From: JACMLD01 sp040007355
GTDB taxonomy: Bacteria > Bacteroidota > Bacteroidia > Chitinophagales > Chitinophagaceae
NCBI GenBank assembly: GCA_040007355.1
Contig: JBDTVE010000026.1
Location: forward strand, 1 to 27,602
Reading direction: 5' to 3'
Length of the DNA stretch: 27,602 bases
In this document: positions 7,816-16,322 of the stretch, piece after piece
How positions within the stretch are numbered: the first letter of the stretch is position 1
How the letters are laid out: each line of letters starts with the position of its first letter
Translations under genes and position numbers: made by a program
Notes under the pieces: model-generated
Told to the model about the DNA's origin: nothing
The model's input: the letters and a program-made list of their open reading frames with translations, nothing else
Database searches by the model: none

Positions 7816-9666
7816 ATGGCATACCGCTCGCTGGAAGAATGTTTACTGGATTTGGAAAAAAACGGCCGGTTGGTTCGGGTAAAAGAAGAAGTAGACCCAT
7901 ATCTTGAAATGGCGGCCATTCACCTGCGTGTTCATGAAGCCGGCGGCCCGGCATTATTGTTCGAAAACGTAAAAGGCAGCCGGTTCAGGGCCGCCTCCAA
8001 TATCTTTGGCACCCTTGAAAGAAGTAAATTTATTTTCAGGGATACGCTTTTGCGCGTACAACAGTTGATCCAACTAAAAAACGATCCATCAAAAGTGTTT
8101 AGTCGCCCAGTTAAAAACCTGGCGGCGGGCCTGGCCGTTTTAAAAGCCTTCCCCCTAAAAAATCCTTTTATCAAACCCATACTGGCGCAGCAGGTAAATA
8201 TCGGCGATCTGCCCCAGGTGCAGCACTGGCCGCGAGACGGAGGCGCCTTTATGACCCTTCCGCAGGTATACACGGAAGATATTGATCAGCCCGGCATATT
8301 GCACGCCAACCTCGGTATGTACCGCATTCAACTATCTGGCAACGACTACGAGGCTGACCGGGAAATAGGATTGCATTATCAACTGCACCGTGGCATTGGT
8401 GTGCACCAGGCAAAAGCCAATGAAAAAGGGCTTCCCCTGAAAATAAGTGTCTTTGCCGGCGGACCACCCGCCCACAGTGTTGCTGCCGTTATGCCGCTGC
8501 CGGAAGGCATGAGCGAAATGCGGTTTGCGGGTGTATTGGGTGGCCGCCGATTCAGGTATTTTTATGAAGACGGGTACTGCATCAGCGCCGATGCGGATTT
8601 TGTGATAACCGGCGAGGTTCATCCTACACAAAACAAACCGGAAGGCCCTTTTGGCGATCACCTGGGTTATTACAGCCTGCGACATCCGTTTCCGCTAATG
8701 AAAGTGCACAAGGTCTATGCGAAAAAAAATGCCATCTGGCCGTTTACCGTAGTGGGGCGCCCGCCGCAGGAAGATACCAGTTTTGGACAATTGATACACG
8801 AGATAACCGGCAGCGCCTTGCAACAGGAAATACCCGGGTTACAGGAATTGCATGCAGTAGATGCTGCCGGCGTGCATCCTTTATTACTGGCCATCGGCAG
8901 CGAGCGATATACACCCTATATGCCGACCAGGCAACCCGCCGAACTACTAACCATTGCCAATCACCTGCTGGGCACGGGGCAATTGAGCCTGGCTAAATTT
9001 TTATTTATTACAGCCGATGATACCAGGCGGCTGAACACCCGCGATATTCCATCCTTTTTTCAATACATATTGCAGCGGATTAAAACGGAAAGAGATATTC
9101 ATTTTTATACACATACAACTATTGATACGCTGGACTATTCGGGCATGGCGTTGAACAGTGGCAGCAAGTGTGTGCTGGCAGCTTATGGTGAACCGGTGAG
9201 AACACTATGTACAGATATACCGGATGAGTTCCAAAACATACCAGATTTCAAAAATCCCCGGTTGGTGATGCCCGGTATCATTGCACTGCAGGCGGCAGCT
9301 TTTGTTGATTACGAAACGGCTGCCGATGAAATGAGACTTTTGGACAGCCTGGTAAAAGGACAGCCGGGTATCGCAAGTTCGCCCTTTATTATTATTTGTG
9401 ACGATGCCGGGTTTGTGGCCGCAAACCTCCGCAATTTTTTATGGGTGGCGTTTACCCGCTGCAATCCATCGCACGACATGTATGGTATTGACAGCTTTAT
9501 CGAAAATAAACACTGGGGTTGCCGCGGCCCCCTTGTTTTTGATGCCCGTATAAAACCACACCATGCGCCGCCGGTGGAAAAAGACCCGGCAACCGAAAAT
9601 AAAATTGACAGGATATTTAATAAAGGAGGAAGTTTGTATGGAAAATTTTCCGGCAACACGCAATAA
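7816..9666 (+). CDS. UbiD family decarboxylase
   Basis: This 616-aa protein is a UbiD-superfamily decarboxylase, cytosolic enzymes that use prenylated FMN to decarboxylate aromatic or alpha,beta-unsaturated acids. Family features are the N-terminal RSLEECLLDLEKNGRLVRV (residues 4-22), GGPALLFENV (43-52), the prFMN/metal region NLGMYR (165-170), and EGPFGDHLGYY (276-286) carrying the conserved acidic residues, then GRPPQED (314-320). The length is above that of E. coli UbiD (about 500 aa) and near that of the long Bacteroidota members. No UbiX-like flavin prenyltransferase gene is in the window. A role in quinone synthesis is possible, but the substrate is not shown by sequence or neighbours. 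An exact TAnnTTTG box lies upstream; TraB/GumN follows after 92 bp. Confidence 0.92.
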   Translation: MAYRSLEECLLDLEKNGRLVRVKEEVDPYLEMAAIHLRVHEAGGPALLFENVKGSRFRAASNIFGTLERSKFIFRDTLLRVQQLIQLKNDPSKVFSRPVKNLAAGLAVLKAFPLKNPFIKPILAQQVNIGDLPQVQHWPRDGGAFMTLPQVYTEDIDQPGILHANLGMYRIQLSGNDYEADREIGLHYQLHRGIGVHQAKANEKGLPLKISVFAGGPPAHSVAAVMPLPEGMSEMRFAGVLGGRRFRYFYEDGYCISADADFVITGEVHPTQNKPEGPFGDHLGYYSLRHPFPLMKVHKVYAKKNAIWPFTVVGRPPQEDTSFGQLIHEITGSALQQEIPGLQELHAVDAAGVHPLLLAIGSERYTPYMPTRQPAELLTIANHLLGTGQLSLAKFLFITADDTRRLNTRDIPSFFQYILQRIKTERDIHFYTHTTIDTLDYSGMALNSGSKCVLAAYGEPVRTLCTDIPDEFQNIPDFKNPRLVMPGIIALQAAAFVDYETAADEMRLLDSLVKGQPGIASSPFIIICDDAGFVAANLRNFLWVAFTRCNPSHDMYGIDSFIENKHWGCRGPLVFDARIKPHHAPPVEKDPATENKIDRIFNKGGSLYGKFSGNTQ

Positions 9667-9758
9667 CACGCGGCAGGCGACTGCTCGAAATATAAATGAA
9701 AGGAATTTGTATACCGAACAAGCTATTGCCCCCAGCCGGCATTGTAAAGAGGAAATAC

Positions 9759-10700
9759 ATGAAAAAAATATTGGTACTTATTTTATTGATAGCAGCAGCA
9801 ATATCGACCAACGCACAAAAAACGGCCGGCAGTAAAAAAGCGGTCAAAGAAAAAGAAACACGCGTACTGCTGGAAAACACCCTGCTATGGGAAATTACCG
9901 GCAACCACCTCAATAAACCGTCTTACCTGTTTGGCACCATGCACCTGCTTTGTGCGGCAGACGCGCAGCTAAGCGATTCGCTGCGGTTTGTGATTGCGAA
10001 CATAGGCCAGGTCTATTTTGAAATTGACCTGGATAATATGATGGAAACCCTGGGAGCGCTTCGTTTCTTGAATATGAACAATGACACCAAACTAAGCGAC
10101 CTCCTGACCGAAGCGGAATACCAGCGGGTCAAAGATTATTTTAAAAAGAATAAGACCATGCTTCCTTTTGGCATGATGGAACACCTGAAACCCTATTTTA
10201 TCACCTCGCTCATATCCGAAAGCAAATTTCCCTGCCCGGAGAAAGATGGTATGGAACAGGTGATCATGAAGCAGGCAAAAAAAGACAATAAACCCATCAA
10301 CGGGCTGGAGACAGTCCAGTTTCAGGCAAGTGTATTTGACAGCATTCCCTACAAACGCCAGGCGCAGGATTTATTAAAGATGATCGACAGCTCCGGCACG
10401 GCGGGCGACAGCAGTGATACAGAGCTGGTAAAAGTATACCGTAGCCAGGATCTAAATAAGATGCAGCAATTAACGGCCAGCGAGGAAGGCATCGCAGAAT
10501 ATCTTGATCTGCTGCTCTATAACCGAAACCGTGATTGGGTAAAAAAGATGCCCGCCATTATGCAGGATGCACCGGCCCTGTTTGCTGTGGGTGCAGGTCA
10601 CCTGGGCGGTGAAAAAGGGGTGATCACCTTGCTTCGAAAAGCCGGTTTTACCCTAAGACCCATGAAACATAAACCGGGTTTGGAAACGCTGATGAACTGA
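9759..10700 (+). CDS. TraB/GumN family protein, exported
   Basis: This 313-aa protein belongs to the TraB/GumN (TIKI-like) family, predicted metal-dependent hydrolases. The start at ATG 9759 places a signal peptide (MKKILVLILLIAAAISTNA, cleavage before or just after Q20) at the N-terminus, with AAAGAGGAAA-like purines (9746-9755) before it; the open frame extends back to 9696 but would bury the signal peptide. Family motifs are SYLFGTMHLL with GTMH at 59-62, GLETVQFQ (182-189), RNRDWVKKM (256-264) and AVGAGHLGGEKG (276-287). These conserved Gly-x-x-His, Glu and Gly-His positions are the suspected metal site. It follows the UbiD gene on the same strand; no functional link is evident. The substrate is unknown. 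Confidence 0.9.
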   Translation: MKKILVLILLIAAAISTNAQKTAGSKKAVKEKETRVLLENTLLWEITGNHLNKPSYLFGTMHLLCAADAQLSDSLRFVIANIGQVYFEIDLDNMMETLGALRFLNMNNDTKLSDLLTEAEYQRVKDYFKKNKTMLPFGMMEHLKPYFITSLISESKFPCPEKDGMEQVIMKQAKKDNKPINGLETVQFQASVFDSIPYKRQAQDLLKMIDSSGTAGDSSDTELVKVYRSQDLNKMQQLTASEEGIAEYLDLLLYNRNRDWVKKMPAIMQDAPALFAVGAGHLGGEKGVITLLRKAGFTLRPMKHKPGLETLMN

Positions 10701-10748
10701 GGTTTGAGTTTTTATGCTTGGTTTAAAACACCGGACTGCACACGGTTC

Positions 10749-10810
10749 TGTTGCACATCGCCTCTGCAGGGCTTTGCGGGTGTTACGAATAGCCCTGGAA
10801 GGGCGCAACA
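10749..10810. repeat. REP-like imperfect hairpin
   Basis: TGTTGC (10749-10754) pairs with GCAACA (10805-10810), and the inner CAGGGCT (10767-10773) pairs with AGCCCTG (10791-10797). Just outside, CATCGCC (left) and GGCGATGG (right) form a further partial match. The design, GCCC-rich arms with an inner AGGGCT/AGCCCT, is the same as at 22602-22660, so these may be two members of one intergenic repeat family. It lies between convergent genes. Confidence 0.6.
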
Positions 10811-10878
10811 TAAAGGCGATGGTTGCAGCCCTTCGTAAAAATAAGCGATGGCCAGCGTGCAATATAAGAACCCTGTCA

Positions 10879-11295
10879 CTAAAACCTTTCCAGTCCGCTA
10901 AAAAAGAAATCGCCTTCCATCTTTGCGTTTTCATCGCTATCGCTGCCGTGTATGGCATTTTCTCCCAGGGAGGTGGCAAATAATTTCCGGATGGTATTGT
11001 CTTCGGCTTTGGCGGGGTCTGTTGCGCCAATTAACTTACGGAATTCGGTTACCGCATTTTCTTTTTCAAGGATGGCCGCATAAATAGGACCGCTGCTCAT
11101 AAAGTCAACCAGTTCGCGGTAAAAAGGACGGGCGGCGTGAACCGCATAAAATTCGCCGGCCCGTTGCGGGGTAAGGCTGGTTAATTTAAACGCCACAATA
11201 CGGTAGCCTTCTTTGATAATCCTGTCTAAAATTGCGCCACTATGCCCGGCACGAAAAGCGTCGGGCTTGATCATGGTAAATGTTCTGTTGCTCAT
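10879..11295 (-). CDS. ndk: Nucleoside diphosphate kinase
   Basis: This enzyme transfers the gamma phosphate from ATP to NDPs through a phosphohistidine, balancing NTP and dNTP pools in the cytosol. The 138-aa length is typical. MSNRTFTMIKPDAF carries the conserved Lys10, and NAIHGSDS (residues 113-120) is the active-site signature with His116. YRELVDFMSSGPIYAAILE (59-77) matches the family's RPFF.LV.FM.SGP segment. I chose ATG 11295; the frame is open back to 11424, but that 43-codon extension is not part of the family. A TAnnTTTG match (TAGTTTTG) lies 22 nt upstream. It is divergent from nrnA. Confidence 0.96.
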   Translation of the reverse strand: MSNRTFTMIKPDAFRAGHSGAILDRIIKEGYRIVAFKLTSLTPQRAGEFYAVHAARPFYRELVDFMSSGPIYAAILEKENAVTEFRKLIGATDPAKAEDNTIRKLFATSLGENAIHGSDSDENAKMEGDFFFSGLERF

Positions 11296-11316
11296 ACGGT
11301 CTTTACTTTTGGGTGG

Positions 11317-11324
11317 CAAAACTA
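11317..11324 (-). promoter_or_regulatory. Candidate -7 box for ndk
   Basis: Read on the minus strand this is TAGTTTTG, an exact match to TAnnTTTG, 22-29 nt upstream of the ndk ATG. No matching -33 element was seen, so this is a candidate only. It also supports the start chosen at 11295 over the longer open frame. Confidence 0.4.
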
Positions 11325-11466
11325 AGTCAAAGTTTTGGGGTTTAAAAGCCTGAAATACTAACAAATGAAAGGGCGGCGGCAGGCAAACCGACATAGAAAC
11401 CCCGGTAAAAGCAAAAAAAGCCATAAAATGGGGTAAAATCCTTCCTCCTCAAGTGCAAACTTTAAT

Positions 11467-11474
11467 TACCTTCG
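11467..11474 (+). promoter_or_regulatory. Candidate -7 box for the nrnA-like gene
   Basis: TACCTTCG differs from TAnnTTTG at one position and lies 10 nt before the ATG at 11485, which would give a very short or leaderless transcript. Weak evidence. Confidence 0.3.
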
Positions 11475-11484
11475 CCAACGTTTT

Positions 11485-12495
11485 ATGAAACCTATCGCGG
11501 AAATATTTCCTTTACTGAATACGGAACCGAAGCTGGTCGTGATTACCATGCACCAGAAGCCGGACCCGGATGCCATGGGATCGGCTCTGGGTCTGTATCA
11601 TTTTTTAACGTTGCTGGGGCACCAGGTAACCGTTATATCGCCTACCAACTGGGCATCGTTTCTAAACTGGATGCCAGGCTGCGAAAAGGTTATCGACTAC
11701 GATTACCGCCGCGCGGAGGCGGAGGCCATTCTGCAAAAGGCAGATTGGTTGTTTTGTCTTGATTTTAATACGCTTACACGCACCAGGAATATGGCGCCGG
11801 TTATACAGGGATTGTCCTGTGTTAAGATTTTAATTGACCACCACCAGCAACCCGAAGAAGCGGCTTTTACCTATGGTGTCAGTGATACCGCCAAAAGCTC
11901 CACCGCTGAAATGGTGTATGATTTTATTGTAGAGAGCGGTAACCGTGATAAAGTGAATACCGCCATGGCGGAATGCCTGTATGCGGGACTGATTGGCGAT
12001 ACGGGCTCATTCCGTTTTCCAGCAGCTACCGCGGACGTACACCTGATGACGGCGCACCTGAAAGGAACGGGGATTAACCATACCAAAGTGCACGACAATA
12101 TTTATGATAATTTCCTTGAAAACCGGCTTCGTTTTATCGGTATGGTATTGCTGAACCGTATGGAGATTATGTATGAATTCAATACCGGCTTGATAGCAAT
12201 ACCAAAAAGTGATTTACTGAAATTTGATATTAAGACCGGCGATACCGAAGGTCTGGTTAATTATCCCCTGACCATACGGGGCATAAAACTGGCAGCCATT
12301 GTTATTGACCGCGACGAAGAAAGGAAATGGAGCTTCCGGAGTAAGGGAGCGTTTGATACCAATACTTTTGCCCGCACTTATTTTAACGGTGGCGGCCATT
12401 ACAATGCATCAGGAGGTAAAAGCAGTGAGTCGCTGGACAAAACAATCCAGAAATTTAAACAATCCATCAGGGAAAACGCATCTTTATTACAATAA
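11485..12495 (+). CDS. DHH/DHHA1 phosphoesterase, NrnA-like oligoribonuclease/pAp phosphatase
   Basis: This 336-aa cytosolic protein belongs to the DHH phosphoesterase family that includes NrnA, which degrades nanoRNA and dephosphorylates 3'-phosphoadenosine 5'-phosphate. The metal-binding motifs are all present: HQKPDPDAMGS (residues 23-33; His23, Asp27, Asp29), CLDFN with Asp93, IDHH (117-120) and GDTGSFRF with Asp172. The C-terminal DHHA1 domain has the substrate-binding GGGHYNASGG (302-311). The protein is slightly longer than B. subtilis NrnA but fits Bacteroidota members. The FKBP gene begins 9 nt after its stop, so the two are almost certainly co-transcribed. Other DHH enzymes (c-di-AMP hydrolysing GdpP type) are less likely because PAS and GGDEF domains are missing. 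Confidence 0.93.
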   Translation: MKPIAEIFPLLNTEPKLVVITMHQKPDPDAMGSALGLYHFLTLLGHQVTVISPTNWASFLNWMPGCEKVIDYDYRRAEAEAILQKADWLFCLDFNTLTRTRNMAPVIQGLSCVKILIDHHQQPEEAAFTYGVSDTAKSSTAEMVYDFIVESGNRDKVNTAMAECLYAGLIGDTGSFRFPAATADVHLMTAHLKGTGINHTKVHDNIYDNFLENRLRFIGMVLLNRMEIMYEFNTGLIAIPKSDLLKFDIKTGDTEGLVNYPLTIRGIKLAAIVIDRDEERKWSFRSKGAFDTNTFARTYFNGGGHYNASGGKSSESLDKTIQKFKQSIRENASLLQ

Positions 12496-12504
12496 CAATC
12501 AATC

Positions 12505-13530
12505 ATGAAAAAACAATCTGTTTATTTTTTAGTATTACTGGCAGTTGCAGCCATCTTGTTTGCTTCCTGTAAAAACACGGCAGACTACAAGAAAACAAAG
12601 AGTGGCATAATGTACAAAATTTTCACTGACGGCAAGGACTCCGTGGTAAAAACAGGGAATATCCTGAAGATCCATTTTACCATAAAAGTAGGCAGCTCCG
12701 ACTCGGTATTGCAGACTTCTGTGGGAAGGTCGCCGGTTTTTGTTCCGATACAGGGCGATGTTCCGGCCGATGCTTACTCGCAGGTAGAAGTGTTTGGCAT
12801 GCTGCGCAAGGGTGATAGCGCGGTTATAGTGCAACTGGTTGATACGCTGATGAAGAAAAGCCAGAACCAGCAAATGCCACCATTCTTTAAAAAGGGTGAT
12901 AAGCTGATCACCATAGTTAAAGTACTGGATGTATTCAGGTCACAGGAACTGGCTGCAAAGGACAAGGAAGCAGAGGCCGAGAAAGACAGGGTGCGCATGG
13001 AGCAGGAGACGGAAGCGGACCTGATAAAAGGCAGCGCCGAGATGGCGGCCTGGCTGACCATGAAAAATATCAATGCGGTAAAAGCAGGGAAAGGCACTTT
13101 TGTAGTTGTTAAGGAACCGGGTTCCGGCATGCAGGCAGATTCTGGCAAATTTGTCTCGGTAAGATATGAGGGTAAAACACTCGATGGCAAAGTATTTGAA
13201 TCAACCATGGATACGTCCAAAGGCAGGCCCTATACATTTAAAGTAGGAACGGGCGGCTCTATACGCGGTTGGGATGAAGGATTACCCCTTTTTAAAAAAG
13301 GCGGCAAGGGAACGTTATATATACCGGGTGCACTGGCTTATGGCAGAAATCCGCCGCAGGGTTCTCCTTTTAAGCAAAATGAAGCGCTGATATTTGATAT
13401 TCACGTAGTGGATGTGTCAGATAGCCAGCCCGCACCTGTTCGGCAGGAGTTGCCTCCGCAGATAAGAGAACAACTGCAAAAACAGCAGCAACAACAAGAA
13501 CAACAACAGCAGAAACCTGCGCATAAATAA
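12505..13530 (+). CDS. FKBP-type peptidyl-prolyl isomerase lipoprotein
   Basis: This 341-aa protein is an envelope lipoprotein that should catalyse proline cis-trans isomerisation during folding of exported proteins. Signal sequence residues 1-21 end in the lipobox LFASC with Cys22. A first, poorly conserved FKBP-like region (about 33-143) lacks the usual active-site residues. A charged linker (150-175, KDKEAEAEKDRVRMEQ) follows. The second FKBP domain (about 195-305) is canonical: VSVRYEGKTLDGKVFEST, GGSIRGWDEGLPL, KGGKGTLYIPGALAYG. The last 20 or so residues are Gln-rich, encoded by alternating CAG/CAA. It lies 9 nt after the nrnA-like gene and ends at the 13561 terminator. Confidence 0.93.
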   Translation: MKKQSVYFLVLLAVAAILFASCKNTADYKKTKSGIMYKIFTDGKDSVVKTGNILKIHFTIKVGSSDSVLQTSVGRSPVFVPIQGDVPADAYSQVEVFGMLRKGDSAVIVQLVDTLMKKSQNQQMPPFFKKGDKLITIVKVLDVFRSQELAAKDKEAEAEKDRVRMEQETEADLIKGSAEMAAWLTMKNINAVKAGKGTFVVVKEPGSGMQADSGKFVSVRYEGKTLDGKVFESTMDTSKGRPYTFKVGTGGSIRGWDEGLPLFKKGGKGTLYIPGALAYGRNPPQGSPFKQNEALIFDIHVVDVSDSQPAPVRQELPPQIREQLQKQQQQQEQQQQKPAHK

Positions 13531-13560
13531 AATTTCAAAGTGAATCTAAATTTCAACTTC

Positions 13561-13597
13561 AAAAGCCTGTTCCTTTACCGAACAGGCTTTTTATTTA
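13561..13597. terminator. Bidirectional terminator between FKBP gene and folP
   Basis: AAAAGCCTGTTC (13561-13572) and GAACAGGCTTTT (13580-13591) form a perfect 12-bp stem with a 7-nt loop, followed by a T-rich tract. It sits 30 nt after the FKBP stop and 70 nt beyond the folP stop, so it can serve both converging genes. Confidence 0.9.
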
Positions 13598-13663
13598 AGT
13601 TGAATTGCCCAATGGTTTTGAGAACAGGTGGGTATATCCATCGGCTGCATCCATTAGCCAGGC

Positions 13664-14494
13664 TCAGGCATCGCGGTACGCGCAAAAAAGTTTTACCGCC
13701 TCCGCCGCTTCTTTTACATCATGCACCCGCAGGATGTCGGCCCCGTTCTGCAGGGCAATGGTGTTTAGTACGGTAGTACCGTTTAGCGCCTCTGCAGGAG
13801 ATAATCCCAGGGTTTTATAAATACTAGCCTTGCGCGACAGGCCCACCAGCACGGGCCGGCCGGTAATGCCAAAGATGTTTAAATTCCGCAGCAGCGTAAA
13901 ATTGTGAACCGTGTGTTTGGCAAAGCCAAAACCCGGATCAATGATGGTATCGCGGACACCCGCCTTGGTACAGGCGTCCAGTGTAGCAATAAAATAATCC
14001 AGCACCTCTTTTGTTATATCGGTGTACGCGGCATGCTGCTGCATATCCTGCGGTGTTCCCTTCATGTGCATACAGATATACGGTGTTTGCAAACCCGCTA
14101 CGGTTGAAAGCATGGCCGCATCCAGCCGGCCGGCACTGATATCATTAACGATGGATGCACCCGCCGCAACCGCTTCCGCGGCAACTTTTGCGTAAAAGGT
14201 ATCGATGGAGATAACGGCCTGGGGTAGTTGACTGGAGATAGCGGCAACAGCACCCGCAACCCGGTTCAGTTCCTCGGCGACACTCAAGAGCCGGCTGCCT
14301 GGGCGGGTGCTTTGCCCGCCAATATCCACGATGGTTGCACCCTGCTCCAGCATTTCTGCGGCTTTATCAACAATAGCACCAGTATCATGCTGCCGGCTGG
14401 CCCCGTAAAAAGAATCGTTGGTAATATTGATAATGCCCATTACCAGCGGCTTGGCAGCGGTGATCAGCCTTCCCCTACAATTGAGCGTAAACAT
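13664..14494 (-). CDS. folP: Dihydropteroate synthase
   Basis: This TIM-barrel enzyme condenses p-aminobenzoate with 6-hydroxymethyl-dihydropterin pyrophosphate in folate synthesis, and is the sulfonamide target. The 276-aa protein shows MGIINITNDSFY (19-30), DIGGQSTRPGS (57-67), SIDTF (96-100), NDIS (117-120), DPGFGFAKH (186-194), GLSRKASI (218-225) and the C-terminal RVHDV (256-260). The first loop has Asn26 where many enzymes have Pro (NVTPDSF); whether this is normal in the family here I cannot check. I chose ATG 14494 because MFTLNCRGRLI precedes the barrel directly; the frame is open back to 14623 with no family-like sequence. It is divergent from the DUF1599 gene. Confidence 0.95.
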   Translation of the reverse strand: MFTLNCRGRLITAAKPLVMGIINITNDSFYGASRQHDTGAIVDKAAEMLEQGATIVDIGGQSTRPGSRLLSVAEELNRVAGAVAAISSQLPQAVISIDTFYAKVAAEAVAAGASIVNDISAGRLDAAMLSTVAGLQTPYICMHMKGTPQDMQQHAAYTDITKEVLDYFIATLDACTKAGVRDTIIDPGFGFAKHTVHNFTLLRNLNIFGITGRPVLVGLSRKASIYKTLGLSPAEALNGTTVLNTIALQNGADILRVHDVKEAAEAVKLFCAYRDA

Positions 14495-14508
14495 TGGCGG
14501 TATATTCT

Positions 14509-14516
14509 TATTTTTG
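14509..14516 (+). promoter_or_regulatory. Candidate -7 box for the DUF1599 gene
   Basis: TATTTTTG matches TAnnTTTG and lies 37 nt before the ATG at 14554, in the folP/DUF1599 divergent spacer. No -33 element is evident. Confidence 0.35.
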
Positions 14517-14553
14517 AAAAGCAAAGTTGAGGAATAATTTTCATTCGTAACAG

Positions 14554-15099
14554 ATGCAGACAACCAACCAGCAATACGACGCCGTAATAGCCGCCTGCAG
14601 GGATATCTATGAACGGAAAACAACAGACTATGGCACCTCCTGGCGGGTGCTGAGAACCATATCGATTGTTGACCAGATTTTTATTAAGGCCAAACGCATC
14701 CGCACCATACAGGAGAACCGGAAGCAGAAAATTGGCGATGATATTGCATCGGAGTTTAAAGGAATATTGAACTATGCCATTATTGGCAATATTCAGTTGG
14801 CCTTTACCGACAGCGCACTGGGCGAACTGGATGGCGGTAAGGCGCTGGCCCTGTATGATGAACAGGCAAGCCACGCAAAAGCCCTGATGCAGGACAAAAA
14901 CCACGATTACGGCGAAGCCTGGCGGGATATGAGCCAGGAAAGTTTTACCGATTTGATTTTATCGAAATTGCTGCGCATCAAACAAATTGTTGTCAATAAC
15001 GGTAAGACCATGATCAGCGAAGGCATTGATGCCAATTATTACGATATTATAAATTATGCAGCCTTTGCGCTGATACAGCTATATGAAACAACTGATTAA
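14554..15099 (+). CDS. DUF1599 domain-containing protein
   Basis: This 181-aa soluble protein matches the DUF1599 family found mainly in Bacteroidota, also described as a nucleotide-modification-associated domain. It is an internal duplication: KTTDYGTSWRVLR (residues 22-34) repeats as KNHDYGEAWRDM (115-126). DQIFIKAKRIRTIQE (40-54) repeats as DLILSKLLRIKQIVV (133-147), and ILNYAIIGNIQLA (71-83) repeats as IINYAAFALIQL (165-176). No catalytic activity is established from sequence; the all-helical look with acidic residues recalls MazG-like nucleotide hydrolases, which is inference. The stop overlaps the next gene's start by 17 nt, so the two are translationally coupled. Confidence 0.88.
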   Translation: MQTTNQQYDAVIAACRDIYERKTTDYGTSWRVLRTISIVDQIFIKAKRIRTIQENRKQKIGDDIASEFKGILNYAIIGNIQLAFTDSALGELDGGKALALYDEQASHAKALMQDKNHDYGEAWRDMSQESFTDLILSKLLRIKQIVVNNGKTMISEGIDANYYDIINYAAFALIQLYETTD

Positions 15100-16210
15100 C
15101 ATCGCCCGTCTCATTGTTGGGATATTATTTATTTTTTCCGGCCTGGTAAAAGCCAATGACCCCCTGGGTCTAAGCTATAAAATGCAGGAATTTTTTGAGG
15201 TATGGGGCTTGACTTTCCTCAACGATTTCAGCCTGTCTCTTTCCGTGCTCATGATTGCGTTTGAAATCATTGCCGGCGTGGCTGTTTTGCTGGGATGGCG
15301 TATGAAACTGTTCAGCTGGTTACTGTTACTTTTGATCATCTTTTTTACATTCCTGACTGGTTACGCGGTTCTTTCCGGCAAAATACGCACCTGCGGTTGT
15401 TTTGGGGATTGTATTCCGCTTACAGCCGAGCAGTCGTTTACAAAAGACCTGGTATTAACGGCGCTGATCGTATTTATTTTTATCTTCCGTGATAACATTA
15501 CACCAGTATTTGCGGCAAAAACCAGCGCCCGTATATTGGTGCTAACGGTATTGTTTTCTTTCGCCCTGCAGGGTTATGTATTTAAACACCTGCCTATTGT
15601 TGACTGCCTGCCTTACAAGATCGGTGGCAATATACAGACCCAGATGAAAGTGCCGCCCGGCGCGCTGCCAGATAGCACTGTCATTACATTTGTATACACC
15701 AAACAGGGCCGGCAGTTGGAATTTACCTCAGACAAATTCCCCGATGATTTTGACGATTCTATGTATCATTTTGTAAAGCGGTACGACAAACTTATCCGTG
15801 AAGGGAATGCCCAACCTGCTATTAAAGATTTTATGCTAACAGGGCCCGGCGGTACAGACAGCACACAGGCCATACTGGAACAAAAAGGGCCGGTACTATT
15901 CCTGTTTGTAAAAGACAATATGAATGCCGACTACGAAGAAAAAGAAAATCTGCAATTACGACTGATAACAGCCTACGCAAAATCAAAACATATTCCGCTT
16001 TACCTGGTTACCAATAGCAGGCAGGCCGGCAGCCAGTTTACTGCAGCAACAAAAGATACCGCCATTGTGCTTGTCTGCGATGCCGTGGCCATTAAAACGG
16101 CTGCCAGGGCCAATCCTACGCTGTATTTGCTGGAGAACGGTACTATTATTAATAAATGGGCATACGCGGATTTTAAAAAAGCGGATGCGTATATCCGTAA
16201 ACATGAGTAA
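15083..16210 (+). CDS. DoxX-like membrane protein with C-terminal soluble domain
   Basis: This 375-aa inner-membrane protein has a DoxX/MauE-like N-terminal half with helices near 5-24, 52-70, 77-97, 120-137 and 150-166. FSGLVKANDPLG (19-30) is typical of the BT_3928-like DoxX group. A cysteine cluster CGCFGDC (104-110) and Cys175 suggest thiol redox chemistry. The C-terminal half (about 190-375) is soluble; FLFVKDNMNADYEEKE and later NPTLYLLENGTIINKWAY look like a thioredoxin-like fold with a Pro-containing loop but no CXXC. The ATG at 15083 lies inside the DUF1599 gene, indicating coupling. Function is unknown; quinone- or thiol-linked electron transfer is a guess from the family. Confidence 0.85.
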   Translation: MKQLINIARLIVGILFIFSGLVKANDPLGLSYKMQEFFEVWGLTFLNDFSLSLSVLMIAFEIIAGVAVLLGWRMKLFSWLLLLLIIFFTFLTGYAVLSGKIRTCGCFGDCIPLTAEQSFTKDLVLTALIVFIFIFRDNITPVFAAKTSARILVLTVLFSFALQGYVFKHLPIVDCLPYKIGGNIQTQMKVPPGALPDSTVITFVYTKQGRQLEFTSDKFPDDFDDSMYHFVKRYDKLIREGNAQPAIKDFMLTGPGGTDSTQAILEQKGPVLFLFVKDNMNADYEEKENLQLRLITAYAKSKHIPLYLVTNSRQAGSQFTAATKDTAIVLVCDAVAIKTAARANPTLYLLENGTIINKWAYADFKKADAYIRKHE

Positions 16211-16322
16211 ATGATTTGGATGGTAGGTAGGGACAAAAGGGGTTTGGATGGTTGGTGAGGATATCAATCTGGGGACCGGTCTTATACTTACTCAAACAAA
16301 CAATCATATTTAAATCTTCAAC

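Noticed and set aside
11296..11424. Longer N-terminus for Ndk
   Set aside because: The extension is not family-like and would place the promoter-type TAGTTTTG box inside the gene; MSNRTFTMIKPDAF is the normal start.
14495..14623. Longer N-terminus for FolP
   Set aside because: It overlaps the DUF1599 gene start and lacks similarity to dihydropteroate synthases.
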